Counted from the first letter of the stretch, positions 1 through 11,766 are shown. The stretch is DNA of 64,000 nt from Pseudomonadota bacterium (GCA_947455195.1 CANGMI010000001.1:248001-312000); one strand, 5' to 3'. The notes: generated from the letters alone by a model not told the origin. A program made the numbers and translations.

Positions 1-47
1 GATGGCTGCCACTCGCGACAGGGCGCACCACCGCAAGCCTGTGCCGA

Positions 48-1022
48 ATGCTCTCGTCGGTCGGGCTGCTCGCATCGCTCCCCTGCATGGTGCCGGGAGC
101 AGGCACCACGCAGGCGGCGACCGCCGATGACTATCCCAATCGTGCCATCCGCATCATCGTGCCCTTTCCAGCCGGTGGCACCGCCGACGCCGTGCCACGC
201 ATCGTGGGCGAAAAACTCGCTCAGCGCTGGGGTCAACCGGTCGTGGTCGAGAACCGGGCCGGCGCCGCCGGCAACATTGGTGCGGAGATGGTGTCTCGGG
301 CCGAGCCCGACGGTTACACCCTCATGGCGAGCCCACCACCACCGCTCGTGGTGAATCAGTTCCTCTACCCGAAGATCGCCTATGACGCGAGCCTCTTCGT
401 GCCCGTGTCGGTGATGGCCGCGGTACCGACCGTGCTGGCGGTGAACCCGAAGGTTCCCGCCCAGACACTGGCCGAATTCCTGGCGCTTGCTCGCGCACGT
501 CCGGGGCAGATCAACTACGCGTCGCAAGGCAGCGGATCGACTTCGCACCTGACCGCCGAACTCTTCATGATGGCGACGGGCATCCGCATGGCGCACGTGC
601 CCTACAAGGGCAGCGCGCCAGGACTCACCGATCTGCTGGCAGGGCAAGTCGACCTGATGTTCGACAACCTCTCGTCGTCGCTCGGCTACATCCGGGCCGG
701 ACGCCTGCGGGCACTGGCCATCACCAGCACGCGCCGAATCCAGGTGCTGCCCGACACGCCTGCCCTGAATGAAACCCTGCCAGGCCTCGTGTCGACCGCG
801 TGGTTCGCGGTGGCAGCACCTCCGGGCACTCCAGCCGACATCGTGACGCGCCTGAGCAGCGCCATCAGCGATGCCATCCGCCTGCCCGATGTGCAGCGAC
901 GACTGACCGACATGCTGGCCGAGCCAATGGGGCTCTCCCCCGCCGAGTCGGCCGCCTTCATCCGCCAGGATGCCGAGCGCTGGAAGCGGGTGATCAGCGG
1001 GAGTCAGATCCGGGTCGAATGA
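48..1022 (+). CDS. Bug/TctC-family periplasmic solute-binding receptor (possibly 5'-incomplete)
   Basis: Extracytoplasmic receptor of the tripartite tricarboxylate transporter (Bug) family, which binds small carboxylates in the periplasm. The mature part shows the family hallmarks IIVPFPAGGTAD, VVENRAGAAGNIGAEM and PDGYTLMASP, and its length (324 aa) is normal. A hydrophobic secretion signal precedes AATADDYP. The reading frame stays open to the window edge without another usual start codon, and the basic residues expected before the hydrophobic core lie upstream of this ATG, so the true start may be outside the window. No TctA/TctB membrane partner is nearby. It faces a 4,5-dihydroxyphthalate decarboxylase-like gene, so an aromatic acid ligand is plausible but inferred. 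Confidence 0.85.
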   Translation: MLSSVGLLASLPCMVPGAGTTQAATADDYPNRAIRIIVPFPAGGTADAVPRIVGEKLAQRWGQPVVVENRAGAAGNIGAEMVSRAEPDGYTLMASPPPPLVVNQFLYPKIAYDASLFVPVSVMAAVPTVLAVNPKVPAQTLAEFLALARARPGQINYASQGSGSTSHLTAELFMMATGIRMAHVPYKGSAPGLTDLLAGQVDLMFDNLSSSLGYIRAGRLRALAITSTRRIQVLPDTPALNETLPGLVSTAWFAVAAPPGTPADIVTRLSSAISDAIRLPDVQRRLTDMLAEPMGLSPAESAAFIRQDAERWKRVISGSQIRVE

Positions 1023-1086
1023 GACCCGGGGCCGTGATGACCGATGCTGCGTGGAACTGCCGCGCAGCGCACCGCTGCGCGTATCT

Positions 1087-2079
1087 TCAGATCTTGAAGG
1101 CCTCGAGCGACTCCGGCGCAAACAGGTCCTCGGGGGCGAGGCGGCGCCGCGAAAGACCCTGCTCGTGGTGGTAGCGCAGGAACGTGTCGAGCACATGCCG
1201 GTTGGACGCGAAACCGTAAGCCCACCAGTCATCCCCCATCTCGCGGCGGGTTTCCTCGACGTGCGATACCAGCCAGGGCAGCATGGTGCTCAGCGCTGCG
1301 GTCTGCATCAGACCTTCATAGGTGTGACGCTGCGCGAGCGTGAAGGCCTTGCACAGCGACTGCGCCACCCACGGGTTGGCCTCGTACACATCGCGCCGGA
1401 TGACCACCGTGTGCATGATCGGGAAGATCTTCGTGCGGCGGTAGTAGGCACGCTCGATCTCGGTGTAGTTCTCGAAAAGCCGCTTCACGTCGGATGGCCG
1501 GCTGTGCAGGGTCGAGGGCGCACGCGCTGACTGGAGGGCGTCGATCTCGCCCTCGGCCAGCATCTGCGAGAGGGTCTTGTCGGGGCCGATCGCATGCATG
1601 CGAAAGTTCGACGGCAGCGAGAGCTTCAGCTTCTCCTCGCGCCCGGGCTGCTCCTCGCCGCCGGTGTAGTAGTCGACCGCATCGGCCGCGACACCGTACT
1701 CATCCTGCAGGATGCCGCGGATCCACACCGGCGCCGTCATCTGGTACTCGGGCACACCCATCTTGCAGCCGATCAGGTCCTTCGGTTCGCGGATACCGCT
1801 TTTTGCCGACACGAAGATGCATGAGTGCCGGAAGAAGCGCGACGGAAAGATCGGAATCGCGATGAAGGGGGGCTTTTCCTGTCCGAGTGACACGGTATAC
1901 GACGAGAGCGACATCTCGGCCACCTCGAACTCGCGGTTGCGCAGCATCCGGAAGAACGTCTCCTCGACCTCGAGGTTGATGTAGTTGAGGTCGATGCCAT
2001 CGGGTTGCACCAGACCGTCGGCCAGTGCGCGGGTGCGGTCGTAGTTCCAGCAGGCAAGGTTCAGACGCAGTCGGGACAT
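1087..2079 (-). CDS. 4,5-dihydroxyphthalate decarboxylase-like protein
   Basis: Resembles 4,5-dihydroxyphthalate decarboxylases, which convert 4,5-dihydroxyphthalate to protocatechuate. The fold is shared with NMT1-type periplasmic binding proteins, but there is no signal peptide, so the protein should be cytoplasmic. The N-terminus (LRLNLACWNYDRTRAL), the segment VEETFFRMLRNREFEVAEMS and the length of 330 aa fit that family. GGAG lies 7 bases before the ATG. It sits between two Bug receptor genes and is probably co-oriented with the receptor starting near 3162. None of the other phthalate genes (ring dioxygenase, dihydrodiol dehydrogenase) is in the window, so the exact substrate is open; related sequences are often annotated only by similarity. 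Confidence 0.7.
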   Translation of the reverse strand: MSRLRLNLACWNYDRTRALADGLVQPDGIDLNYINLEVEETFFRMLRNREFEVAEMSLSSYTVSLGQEKPPFIAIPIFPSRFFRHSCIFVSAKSGIREPKDLIGCKMGVPEYQMTAPVWIRGILQDEYGVAADAVDYYTGGEEQPGREEKLKLSLPSNFRMHAIGPDKTLSQMLAEGEIDALQSARAPSTLHSRPSDVKRLFENYTEIERAYYRRTKIFPIMHTVVIRRDVYEANPWVAQSLCKAFTLAQRHTYEGLMQTAALSTMLPWLVSHVEETRREMGDDWWAYGFASNRHVLDTFLRYHHEQGLSRRRLAPEDLFAPESLEAFKI

Positions 2080-2166
2080 GCTCGGTCTCCAGGGTTCAGG
2101 GCGACCGCACAGGACGGCGGCCGACAGGACGTGTACGCCGCGGCCGGGATGCCGGGGTGTACGCGG

Positions 2167-3162
2167 TCAGTCATTACGTGCAGAGGACTTCTTCACGATG
2201 GGGGTCCAGCGGGCAATTTCGCTGCGCATGAACTCGGTGAACTGTGCCGCATCGAGGTCGTTGACCTCGGTGCCTTCCATGCGCAGGCGCGCGCGAATGT
2301 CGGCCGAAGCGAGCGCACGACGCACTTCGAGGTTGAGCCGCTGCACGATATCGGCAGGCAATCCGGCGGGCCCCGAGAGGGAGAACCAGACGGTGGCTAC
2401 CAGACTCGGATAGCCGCTCTCGACAAAGGTGGGGACATCGGGATAGTCGGGCAGGCGCCGGGCACTCGAGAGCGCGATGGCCCGGATCTTGCCTGCATGA
2501 ATCTGCGATGAAGCCGTGGTGAGCGTCGTGGAGGTCGACTGCAGGGTGCCCGCCATCAGATCGACAATGGCCGGACTGGCGCCCTTGTAGGGCACGTGGG
2601 CCAGATCGACTCTGGCTACCTGACGGAACATTTCGGCCATCAACTGCCCTTGCGTCCCCGTGCCTGGCGAGCCATAGGCCATCGGGTGCGTTCGCGCATG
2701 GCTGACGAACTCGCGCAGATCGCGCACCGGGAGACCGAGCGTGACGCAGAAGACAATCGGCGGTCCGCCAAAGAGCGCGATGTGGGTGAAATCGGCCATG
2801 GCATCGAAGGGCACCTTCGACACCGCGGGCGCAAGCACGTGCGAGGCCACGCCCGACACCACCAGCGTATAGCCATCGGGCGCCGCCTTGGCTACCATCT
2901 CCGAGCCGACCACCCCGCCCGCACCACTCCGATTCTCGACGATGAAACTCTGGCGAAAGGCATCGGAGAGCTTCTGCGCGACCAGTCGACCCAGGGTATC
3001 GGCACTGCCGCCAGCAGCAAACGGGGCAACGATACGCACCGGACGCGTTGGCCAGGCCGGCGCGGACTGCGCATGGGTCAGGGACCATGGGCTCATGGCG
3101 CAAAGCCCGGCGACGAGCGCACAAGCCATCAGGACAGGACGCCGTCGGCAGGAATCGTTCAA
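2167..3162 (-). CDS. Bug/TctC-family periplasmic solute-binding receptor
   Basis: Second receptor of the Bug family. Hallmarks are RIVAPFAAGGSADTLGRLVAQKL, FIVENRSGAGGVVGSEMV, PDGYTLVVSG and AHVPYKGASPAIVDLMAG. I chose a TTG start at 3162: it has GGAG 6 bases upstream and gives a signal peptide with a basic n-region (NDSCRRRP), a hydrophobic core and cleavage after THAQ. An in-frame ATG at 3129 would leave the signal without its basic end. The frame stays open further upstream only by reading into the tRNA-Pro gene, which is an artefact. The gene probably shares a transcript with the decarboxylase-like gene downstream. Ligand unknown. Confidence 0.85.
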   Translation of the reverse strand: MNDSCRRRPVLMACALVAGLCAMSPWSLTHAQSAPAWPTRPVRIVAPFAAGGSADTLGRLVAQKLSDAFRQSFIVENRSGAGGVVGSEMVAKAAPDGYTLVVSGVASHVLAPAVSKVPFDAMADFTHIALFGGPPIVFCVTLGLPVRDLREFVSHARTHPMAYGSPGTGTQGQLMAEMFRQVARVDLAHVPYKGASPAIVDLMAGTLQSTSTTLTTASSQIHAGKIRAIALSSARRLPDYPDVPTFVESGYPSLVATVWFSLSGPAGLPADIVQRLNLEVRRALASADIRARLRMEGTEVNDLDAAQFTEFMRSEIARWTPIVKKSSARND

Positions 3163-3191
3163 GAGCGGCTCCGGAAGATGCGCCGGAAAGC

Positions 3192-3224
3192 AAGAAGGGC
3201 CAGGATCTGTCCCTGGCCCTTCTT
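3192..3224 (-). terminator. Hairpin terminator candidate after tRNA-Pro
   Basis: A perfect 13-bp inverted repeat (AAGAAGGGCCAGG ... CCTGGCCCTTCTT) with a 7-base loop lies directly after the tRNA 3' end on the minus strand, before the Bug receptor gene. The stem ends in CTTCTT, followed by GCTTT, so the T-tract is weak. It may limit read-through from tRNA-Pro into the receptor gene. Confidence 0.6.
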
Positions 3225-3231
3225 TCGGAAT

Positions 3232-3308
3232 TGGTCGGGGTGAGAGGATTTGAACCTCCGACACCTGCGTCCCGAACGCAGTGCGCTACCAGGCTGCGCT
3301 ACACCCCG
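3232..3308 (-). tRNA. tRNA-Pro(CGG)
   Basis: A full cloverleaf can be folded on the minus strand. The acceptor stem pairs CGGGGTG with CACCCCG, followed by discriminator A and an encoded CCA. The anticodon arm is CTGCG-TTCGGGA-CGCAG, giving anticodon CGG (proline), and the T-arm contains GGTTCAAATCC. Total length is 77 nt. It stands between core genes (ispB side) and accessory aromatic-acid genes at its 3' end. Confidence 0.95.
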
Positions 3309-3429
3309 TTGGTATTGACCACAATCGACATCGGTATCGATGCTCTTTGCGACCAAGCCCGACATTCTAGCAAGGAACCTGCTCATGCGCCAAGCGACCG
3401 GAGCCGTGTCGGCAAGCATGCGCAAACCG

Positions 3430-4404
3430 TCAGAACGAGCGATCGACGGAGAAGCGGGCGAGATCGGCCAGCGTCGAGCGGCAGACGCTCTGCGGCAGCA
3501 CACCGAGCGTTTCGAGCGCCTGGCGGGCCTCATCGCGGGCACGCTCGCGGGTGTATTCGATGGCGCCGGTGCGCTCGATGGCCGCCAGGACCGCCGGCAA
3601 TTCATCGATCTGCTGACCTTCGATGGCCCGGCGCACGAGTGCGCGCTCGGCATCGGTGCCGACGTTCATCACGTGAATGAGCGGCAAGGTGGGCTTGCCT
3701 TCACCCAGATCACCGCCGACGTTCTTGCCGGTTTCCCCGGGGTCACCCGAGTAATCGAGCACGTCGTCGATCAACTGGAATGCGACTCCCAGATGCGCAC
3801 CGTAGCAGGCGAGCGCCTCTTCGGTCGACGCATCGGCGCCCGCCAGAATGGCGCCCAGCCGGCCGGCGGCCTCGAAGAGCTTGGCGGTCTTGCGCGCGAT
3901 GACATCGATATACCGGGCGATATCGACATCGGCATTGCTGATGTTGAGCAACTGCAGCACTTCGCCTTCGGCGATGGTGTTGGTGGCCTCGGCCAGCACC
4001 TGCATCACCCGCATGTTGCCCACGCCGACCATCATCTGGAAGGCGCGTGAATAAAGGAAGTCGCCGACGAGCACGCTGGCCGCATTGCCGAAGCTCGCGT
4101 TCGCGGTCTTGCGTCCTCGACGCAAGTCGGATTCATCGACCACATCGTCGTGCAGCAAGGTCGCGGTGTGGATGAACTCCACCACCGCCGCCAATTCGAC
4201 ATGGCTGGCCCCCTGGTATCCGCAAGCGCGCGCGGCGAGCAGCACGAGTGCCGGACGCAGACGCTTGCCACCGCTCGCGATGATGTACTCGGCGACCTGC
4301 CGGATCAGGATGACATCGGAATCGAGCCGCGCCCGAATGACCCGATCGACGGCATCAAGATCATCGGCAATCGGCAGACGCAGGGATTCAACGGTTGCGT
4401 TCAC
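3430..4404 (-). CDS. ispB: Polyprenyl (octaprenyl) diphosphate synthase
   Basis: Trans-isoprenyl diphosphate synthase that elongates farnesyl diphosphate with IPP to make the side chain of ubiquinone. The first aspartate-rich motif is in [15 protein letters not shown] and the second in [12 protein letters not shown]. Around them are GGKRLRP near residue 50 and the helical all-alpha pattern of the family. Its length of 324 aa is normal. It is transcribed away from rplU-rpmA-obgE, the usual arrangement in beta- and gammaproteobacteria, which supports the ispB assignment over other short-chain synthases. Confidence 0.93.
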   Translation of the reverse strand: MNATVESLRLPIADDLDAVDRVIRARLDSDVILIRQVAEYIIASGGKRLRPALVLLAARACGYQGASHVELAAVVEFIHTATLLHDDVVDESDLRRGRKTANASFGNAASVLVGDFLYSRAFQMMVGVGNMRVMQVLAEATNTIAEGEVLQLLNISNADVDIARYIDVIARKTAKLFEAAGRLGAILAGADASTEEALACYGAHLGVAFQLIDDVLDYSGDPGETGKNVGGDLGEGKPTLPLIHVMNVGTDAERALVRRAIEGQQIDELPAVLAAIERTGAIEYTRERARDEARQALETLGVLPQSVCRSTLADLARFSVDRSF

Positions 4405-4537
4405 GGCAGGCAGCAGGCGGGAGTTCGGGGGAGAATGGGGCTCAGGCGGTGCCGAGGACGCATGGGCGCGACGCTCGACTCACCCCGGATGCCCCACTGT
4501 CTCATCGCGGAGCGTCAGCAAGAATAGCACGAACGCA

Positions 4538-4567
4538 TTGACAGGCACCCCCACAGTCAGCTATCTT
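4538..4567 (+). promoter_or_regulatory. Sigma-70 promoter candidate for rplU-rpmA
   Basis: A perfect -35 box TTGACA (4538-4543) is followed after 18 bases by the -10-like TATCTT (4562-4567). The predicted start lies near 4574, about 27 bases before the rplU ATG, a good distance for a ribosomal protein promoter. Confidence 0.65.
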
Positions 4568-4600
4568 CCAAGGCTTTTCCGGATTCGGGCAGGGCACGCT

Positions 4601-4912
4601 ATGTATGCGGTGATCAAGACCGGTGGCAAACAGTACCGGGTCGCCTCGGGCGAACGGCTCAAGGTCGAAAAACTGGTCGCCGACGTCGGCGCCCAGGTGA
4701 CGATTGATGATGTGCTGGCCGTGGGTGAAGGCGACAACCTTCGCATCGGGACCCCGCAGGTTGCGGGCGCAACGGTGACCTGCACCATCGTCTCGCACGG
4801 ACTGGGCGACAAGGTTCGCATCTTCAAGATGCGTCGCCGCAAGCACTATCGCAAGTCGCAAGGCCATCGTCAGGCCTTCACCGAAATCCAGATCACCTCC
4901 ATCAACGGCTGA
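4601..4912 (+). CDS. rplU: 50S ribosomal protein L21
   Basis: Component of the large ribosomal subunit that binds 23S rRNA. The protein of 103 aa begins [14 protein letters not shown] and contains the L21 signature around [16 protein letters not shown] near its end. The frame is open far upstream, but this ATG matches the conserved L21 N-terminus. It is 13 bases upstream of rpmA and transcribed with it, the standard bacterial L21-L27 pair. Confidence 0.97.
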   Translation: MYAVIKTGGKQYRVASGERLKVEKLVADVGAQVTIDDVLAVGEGDNLRIGTPQVAGATVTCTIVSHGLGDKVRIFKMRRRKHYRKSQGHRQAFTEIQITSING

Positions 4913-4925
4913 GGACTGACCTACC

Positions 4926-7454
<2,529 letters not shown>

Positions 7455-7484
7455 GGTGAGACAAGGCCGACGCCGATCGACGCG

Positions 7485-8198
7485 TCAGCGCCTGAACTCC
7501 ACCCACACCTGATACTGGCGAGTGACTCCCACCAGCTCGTCGGGTGGCGTCGGGTAAGCGGCAGCAGCAACCGCCGCAAGCGCAGCCTGATCGAGCAGAC
7601 CGATGCCCGAGGACTGAATCACGGTCGGGTTCGATGCCTGCGCATCGCGCATCACGAACTCGACGCGGGTTCTCCCACTCATGCGAAGACGCTGTGCCGC
7701 CGCCGGGTAAACCACGGCAGCCTGAACCGCCGCCTTCACGCGCCCGGCGTAGACAAGCATCGGATCGGGCTTCACATCGGCGGGGACGACCGGGGGTGGC
7801 GGGGGCGGTGCCGGCAGCGCGGGGGGCGGTGCAGGTTCGCTGAACGGGGTGGGCTCCGCTACCGGTTGCAGATCGGGTACGGGCTTGACGACCGGGCGCG
7901 ATGGCGGCGGTTCAGGTGGCGGAGGAGGCACCGGTATCGGCGGCACAACCTTGGGCTGTGGCAGCTTGGGTTTGGGGGGCTCGGGCTTCGGCTTGGGCGG
8001 CTCGGGCGCCTTCTTTTCCTCAGGGGCCGCGAGTTGCAACACCACCGGCGCGGGCTCGGACTTGACGGCGCGCGTCGTCACGGCGAGGAGCGCACCTCCG
8101 CCGCCGATCAACAACACCTCGAGCAGGAGCGCAATGCCGACCGACTTGAACTGGCTGCCCGCGTGGCTGGCGGGGGACCCGGACGCCGCGTCCATCAA
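7485..8198 (-). CDS. tonB: TonB-family energy transducer
   Basis: Periplasm-spanning protein that passes proton-motive energy from ExbB/ExbD to an outer-membrane receptor. There is one N-terminal membrane anchor (about residues 20-42), a proline-rich spacer (about 60-135, PEPPKPKPEPPKPKLPQPK type) and a C-terminal TonB domain with VVYPAAAQRLRMSGRTRVEF, ending in QYQVWVEFRR. Its start overlaps the exbD stop by 4 bases. It is the last gene of the receptor-exbB-exbD-tonB operon, so it is probably dedicated to that receptor. Confidence 0.92.
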   Translation of the reverse strand: MMDAASGSPASHAGSQFKSVGIALLLEVLLIGGGGALLAVTTRAVKSEPAPVVLQLAAPEEKKAPEPPKPKPEPPKPKLPQPKVVPPIPVPPPPPEPPPSRPVVKPVPDLQPVAEPTPFSEPAPPPALPAPPPPPPVVPADVKPDPMLVYAGRVKAAVQAAVVYPAAAQRLRMSGRTRVEFVMRDAQASNPTVIQSSGIGLLDQAALAAVAAAAYPTPPDELVGVTRQYQVWVEFRR

Positions 8199-8590
8199 TG
8201 CCCCGGGTTGCGGGTGGCGAGCGCAATCTGCGTGGCGCCTCCGCGCCGGACGGCATCGATCACCTGCATCACCTTCTGCAGCTCCACCGTCTCGGTTCCC
8301 GCCAGGGTCACGGCGGTATGGCTGCCATCGTGGGCCAGCAGCCAGGCAGAAAGCTCGGCCGCCTGCATCGGGCGGCCATCAGCGGCGATCGTCCCGTCGG
8401 CAGCCAGTTCGACCAGCAGCTTGGGGCTTGGCAGCGGTGTCGCCGTCGAACTCGTGGGCAGCTTCGTCACATGACCGGAGGTCGGAATCATCCGCAGCGT
8501 CATCATCGCGAAGAACACCAGCAGAAACAGCATGATGTCGATCATCGGCACGATCTCGATGCGTGCCTTTCGGGTTTCGAAGTAACGCAT
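8195..8590 (-). CDS. exbD: Biopolymer transport protein ExbD
   Basis: Inner-membrane partner of ExbB in the TonB energising complex. A short cytoplasmic N-terminus (RKARIEIVPMIDIMLFLLVFF) runs into the single membrane helix and carries the conserved Asp of ExbD/TolR proteins. A periplasmic domain of about 95 residues follows. Length of 131 aa is normal. The start overlaps the exbB stop (TGATG) and the end overlaps tonB. Confidence 0.92.
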   Translation of the reverse strand: MRYFETRKARIEIVPMIDIMLFLLVFFAMMTLRMIPTSGHVTKLPTSSTATPLPSPKLLVELAADGTIAADGRPMQAAELSAWLLAHDGSHTAVTLAGTETVELQKVMQVIDAVRRGGATQIALATRNPGH

Positions 8591-9264
8591 CAGGCACTCG
8601 TGCGGCGCGCCGCGATCGATACCTGATCGGCCAGTCCCTCGGGCGGACGCTTGCCAAGGTCGGCCCGGTTGATGATCATCACCTTCAGCGTCTCGAGCTG
8701 GTGCACGAGGAGACGTACCCGGTTGTGCAGTGCGTTGTAGAAGATGAGCCCGATCATGGCGATCAGCAATCCGAGGCCGGTTGCCACGAGAGCCTCGGCA
8801 ATGCCTCCGGTGACTTCCACCGCCGCGCTCTGGTCGGCCAGCACCTTGAACGCATTGAACATGCCGATGATGGTTCCAAAGAGGCCGAGCAAGGGCGCCA
8901 GCGTCACGATCGTATCGAGCACCCAGAGCGATCGATCGAGCCGTGGTACCTCGTGCATCAGGGCTTCTTCGAGATGGCTGCCCAGCGTGGCACGACCACC
9001 CATGCCATCGGCCTGTTGCGCCGCGCGCAGCAGGGCGAGGTGCGGCAGGTGCGGATGCTTGCCCCGCAGCGACTGCAGATCATCACTGGCACCACTCACC
9101 GAACCCTGGAGCACCCGGATGAGTTCGGCGCCGTATCGCGCCATGCTCGACAGATACCGGCTGCGCTCGACAATCACGGTGAGCGCCACCAGCAGAACGG
9201 CAAGCATCACGTAGATCGTGCCCCCGGAATTGTTGGCCAGACCAACGAGATGCTCGACATTCAT
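8590..9264 (-). CDS. exbB: MotA/TolQ/ExbB proton channel protein
   Basis: Proton-channel subunit powering TonB. Three membrane segments are visible: near residues 15-35, around LDTIVTLAPLLGLFGTIIGM, and EALVATGLGLLIAMIGLIFYN. The GLFGTIIGMF motif is typical of the ExbB/TolQ family. I placed the start at MNVEHLVGL because AAGGAG lies 9 bases upstream; a start 13 codons earlier has no such site. Length is then 224 aa. It follows the receptor gene by 45 bases. Confidence 0.92.
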   Translation of the reverse strand: MNVEHLVGLANNSGGTIYVMLAVLLVALTVIVERSRYLSSMARYGAELIRVLQGSVSGASDDLQSLRGKHPHLPHLALLRAAQQADGMGGRATLGSHLEEALMHEVPRLDRSLWVLDTIVTLAPLLGLFGTIIGMFNAFKVLADQSAAVEVTGGIAEALVATGLGLLIAMIGLIFYNALHNRVRLLVHQLETLKVMIINRADLGKRPPEGLADQVSIAARRTSA

Positions 9265-9309
9265 GCGTACTGACTCCTTGTGACGACGTGAGGCCTGCTG
9301 CAAACCCGA

Positions 9310-11640
9310 TCAGAAATCGGCGTTGACGCCGACAAAGCCGTTGCGACGCGGCAGTCGATAGACGAGGTCGTTCGGGGCCTGCGTCGTCGCGGCCTGCGAT
9401 AACCCGACGATGTCCTGGTGATTGAAGAGGTTGTTCACGCCCAGCCGGATCTGCATCGACTTGAGGGTCGGGCTGATGTTCGACAATTTGTAGTTCACGA
9501 AGGCGTTGGTGAGCAGGTAGGGGTCGATGCTGGCGCCCTGCGGGGTCGACCCGGTGGTGACATAGGCACTGCCGATGCGCTTGACGATGCCACCCACCTT
9601 CCAGCCACCCGATTCCCAGAAGGCGCCCACCGCTTCGGTGTTGCTCGGCAGCCCGGTATTGCCCCCTTGCATGACGGCGGTGTAATCGGAGGTGCGCTTC
9701 GCACTGTTGGTGGTGGCGTTGAGGTAACCGCTGAAGCCGTTGCCGAACACGTAGGTCAGCTCGGCCTCGAGGCCCTTGTAGGTCACGCCCCCGTTGTTGA
9801 TGACCGGGTAGGTGTTGGAGACCGCGTCATAGGCGCCCTGGCCATAGTAGTTGTCGAACTTGATGAGGTAGCCATCGACGTCGATCGTGAGGCGATCAGT
9901 CTTCCAGATCGTGCCCAGCTGGTAGGCCCGGCTGCGCTCCGGGCGCGCCTGGTCAGGGACCACGATGTTGGTGGGGGACTGCTGCAGTTTCTGATCGTAC
10001 CAGCCCGTGGATGGAATCAGAACGCCCCAGGTGTCCTGCGCATAGACCGTCCAGTTCGCAGTGGGCTTCCAGCGGATGTCGAGCGAGGGGAGCGTGTTGG
10101 CATAGGTCTGGCTGAACGCGTAGGGCTTGGTGAGCGAGGTGTTCTGTGCCGGGAAGTCGTTGATCTGCTGGGTGATCACCGAACGCTTCACCCCCGGGGT
10201 AATGGCCACATTCTCGAGCGGATGAAATTCGTGCTCGAGGTAGAACTGGTTCTGGTTGGTCGTGAAGTCCTGGTGGTAACTCGTGCCAGCGAGGCTGTCG
10301 GTGTAGTTGCCGTAGTCCTGGACATTCACGTAGTAGCCATGCCGCCAGGTCTTGGTCTGCGTGAGCCATGCGCCGACGCGGGTCTGCCCGAGGCTCGAAT
10401 CCTTGCTCAGGCGGAGGATGTCGCCGTAGGTGCGATAGGAATTCAGCTTGGCGATGCCGTTGTAGCAATCTTTCGATGGCTGCACGCCCACACAAGCACC
10501 CGTCGGATAGGCCGCGGTGCCGCTCTTGCCGTAGGCAGCGCCATCGGGCAGCCCGCTGGCTGCCGTGAAGAGCGTGTTGGCGTAGTTCTGGATGTTGTTG
10601 TACGAGTAGGTGAAGAGCTTGTTGTCGACCTTCCAGCCATCGCCCAGATTCGATGCCACATCGAAGTACTCGAGGTCGGTACGAACGTCGTAGGCGTTGT
10701 AGCCGTAGTAGTTGGTCTTCGTGGGATCGTTGCTGTTCAGATAGTTCTTGCCGTAAAGCGCCTGGGCGGCGCGCGTGCCGGTGGTGGTATTGCCGGTGTG
10801 GTTGTACATCTGGTTGAACGTGCCAAAGAGCGTGACCGTCGTGTCGGCATTCACCGCGTTCAGGTACTTGAACATGACCGACTTGCGGTGCTGATCGTCA
10901 TACGTGAGCGCGCCATCGCTCTTGAAACTCTGAACGTCGAGAAGGAGACTCTGGCCCCCATTGGCGCCAAAGCGGCCGCTGTTGAATTCAGCGCCATACA
11001 GCTGGGTGTTGAACGACCCGTACGATGCATAGGGTGAGATGCCGGCAACAGGCGTGGGATCCTTGGACATCAGCCCCACCGTGCCACCAAAGGAGGCCGG
11101 ACCGAACGTGGCCGCCGAACCCGGGCTGCGATCGATCTGCACCCCACCGATGAACTGCCCCGGAAAGTAGGCCCACGAGTGGTGGGTCGGGTCGTTCGAA
11201 TCGTTGAACGGAATGCCATCCCAGGTCATGTTGAAGTAGCCGTCGCTGAATCCCCGGAACATGATCTTGCTGTCGCCACCACCGATGCCATTCGGGTGGG
11301 GCGGCGCGACGATGCTGGGTGCCACGTTCAGGATCTGGGTGTAGTCCGATGTGGGCGCGGTGTAGTTGCGGATGTAGTTTTCGCTCACTTCCGAGGTCGG
11401 CCAGCGGCCTTCGAGGTTGCCCTGCGAGATTGCGACGGCAGCGGCAGCAGGCGCACCGATCGCGGCGGCCGGCAGTGCGGGCGTGCGACCAGGCGCGGCC
11501 TCATTCGTCGCGGTACCGGCACCGGTGCCAACGGCACCCAGATCGACCGGATCGGCGGCCAGGGCAGCGGGTGAGATGAAGGCGAATTGCGCGAGTGCTG
11601 CAGCGACCGCGAGGTGCAGTCGCGAGGGGCGGAAGGTCAT
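9310..11640 (-). CDS. TonB-dependent outer-membrane receptor
   Basis: Outer-membrane active transporter of 776 aa. The order is signal peptide (to about ALAA at residue 29), a possible TonB box (PVDLGAVGTGAG), a low-complexity Ala-rich stretch, the plug (about residues 85-210, with KIMFRGFSDGYFNMTWDGIP and PGSAATFGPASFGGTVGLMSK) and a 22-strand beta-barrel ending in the aromatic C-terminus GFVGVNADF. It heads an operon with its own exbB-exbD-tonB. The ligand cannot be read from the sequence. I saw no Fur box or cobalamin riboswitch in the 126 bases upstream, so iron or B12 is not indicated. Confidence 0.9.
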   Translation of the reverse strand: MTFRPSRLHLAVAAALAQFAFISPAALAADPVDLGAVGTGAGTATNEAAPGRTPALPAAAIGAPAAAAVAISQGNLEGRWPTSEVSENYIRNYTAPTSDYTQILNVAPSIVAPPHPNGIGGGDSKIMFRGFSDGYFNMTWDGIPFNDSNDPTHHSWAYFPGQFIGGVQIDRSPGSAATFGPASFGGTVGLMSKDPTPVAGISPYASYGSFNTQLYGAEFNSGRFGANGGQSLLLDVQSFKSDGALTYDDQHRKSVMFKYLNAVNADTTVTLFGTFNQMYNHTGNTTTGTRAAQALYGKNYLNSNDPTKTNYYGYNAYDVRTDLEYFDVASNLGDGWKVDNKLFTYSYNNIQNYANTLFTAASGLPDGAAYGKSGTAAYPTGACVGVQPSKDCYNGIAKLNSYRTYGDILRLSKDSSLGQTRVGAWLTQTKTWRHGYYVNVQDYGNYTDSLAGTSYHQDFTTNQNQFYLEHEFHPLENVAITPGVKRSVITQQINDFPAQNTSLTKPYAFSQTYANTLPSLDIRWKPTANWTVYAQDTWGVLIPSTGWYDQKLQQSPTNIVVPDQARPERSRAYQLGTIWKTDRLTIDVDGYLIKFDNYYGQGAYDAVSNTYPVINNGGVTYKGLEAELTYVFGNGFSGYLNATTNSAKRTSDYTAVMQGGNTGLPSNTEAVGAFWESGGWKVGGIVKRIGSAYVTTGSTPQGASIDPYLLTNAFVNYKLSNISPTLKSMQIRLGVNNLFNHQDIVGLSQAATTQAPNDLVYRLPRRNGFVGVNADF

Positions 11641-11766
11641 GACGAGGCATCCTGCGAGATGAGTGAATCGATCTCAGGAGTTTCGCAATGCAACATGACT
11701 GCCGAATGACATGTGCAACCCGTTTGCCCCGCGCATCCGGCCTCACGCCGGGTGCAACGGCCACGG

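Noticed and set aside
3163-3264. Upstream extension of the second Bug receptor with SEVQILSPRP
   Set aside because: This peptide comes from translating the tRNA-Pro gene and its hairpin; a TTG with ribosome-binding site at 3162 gives a proper signal peptide.
9418-11037. 539-codon open frame on the plus strand
   Set aside because: Antisense to the TonB-dependent receptor, with Val/Gly-rich shadow composition.
11641-11766. Fur box or cobalamin riboswitch before the TonB-dependent receptor
   Set aside because: No GATAATGATAATCATTATC-like sequence and too little space for a B12 riboswitch.
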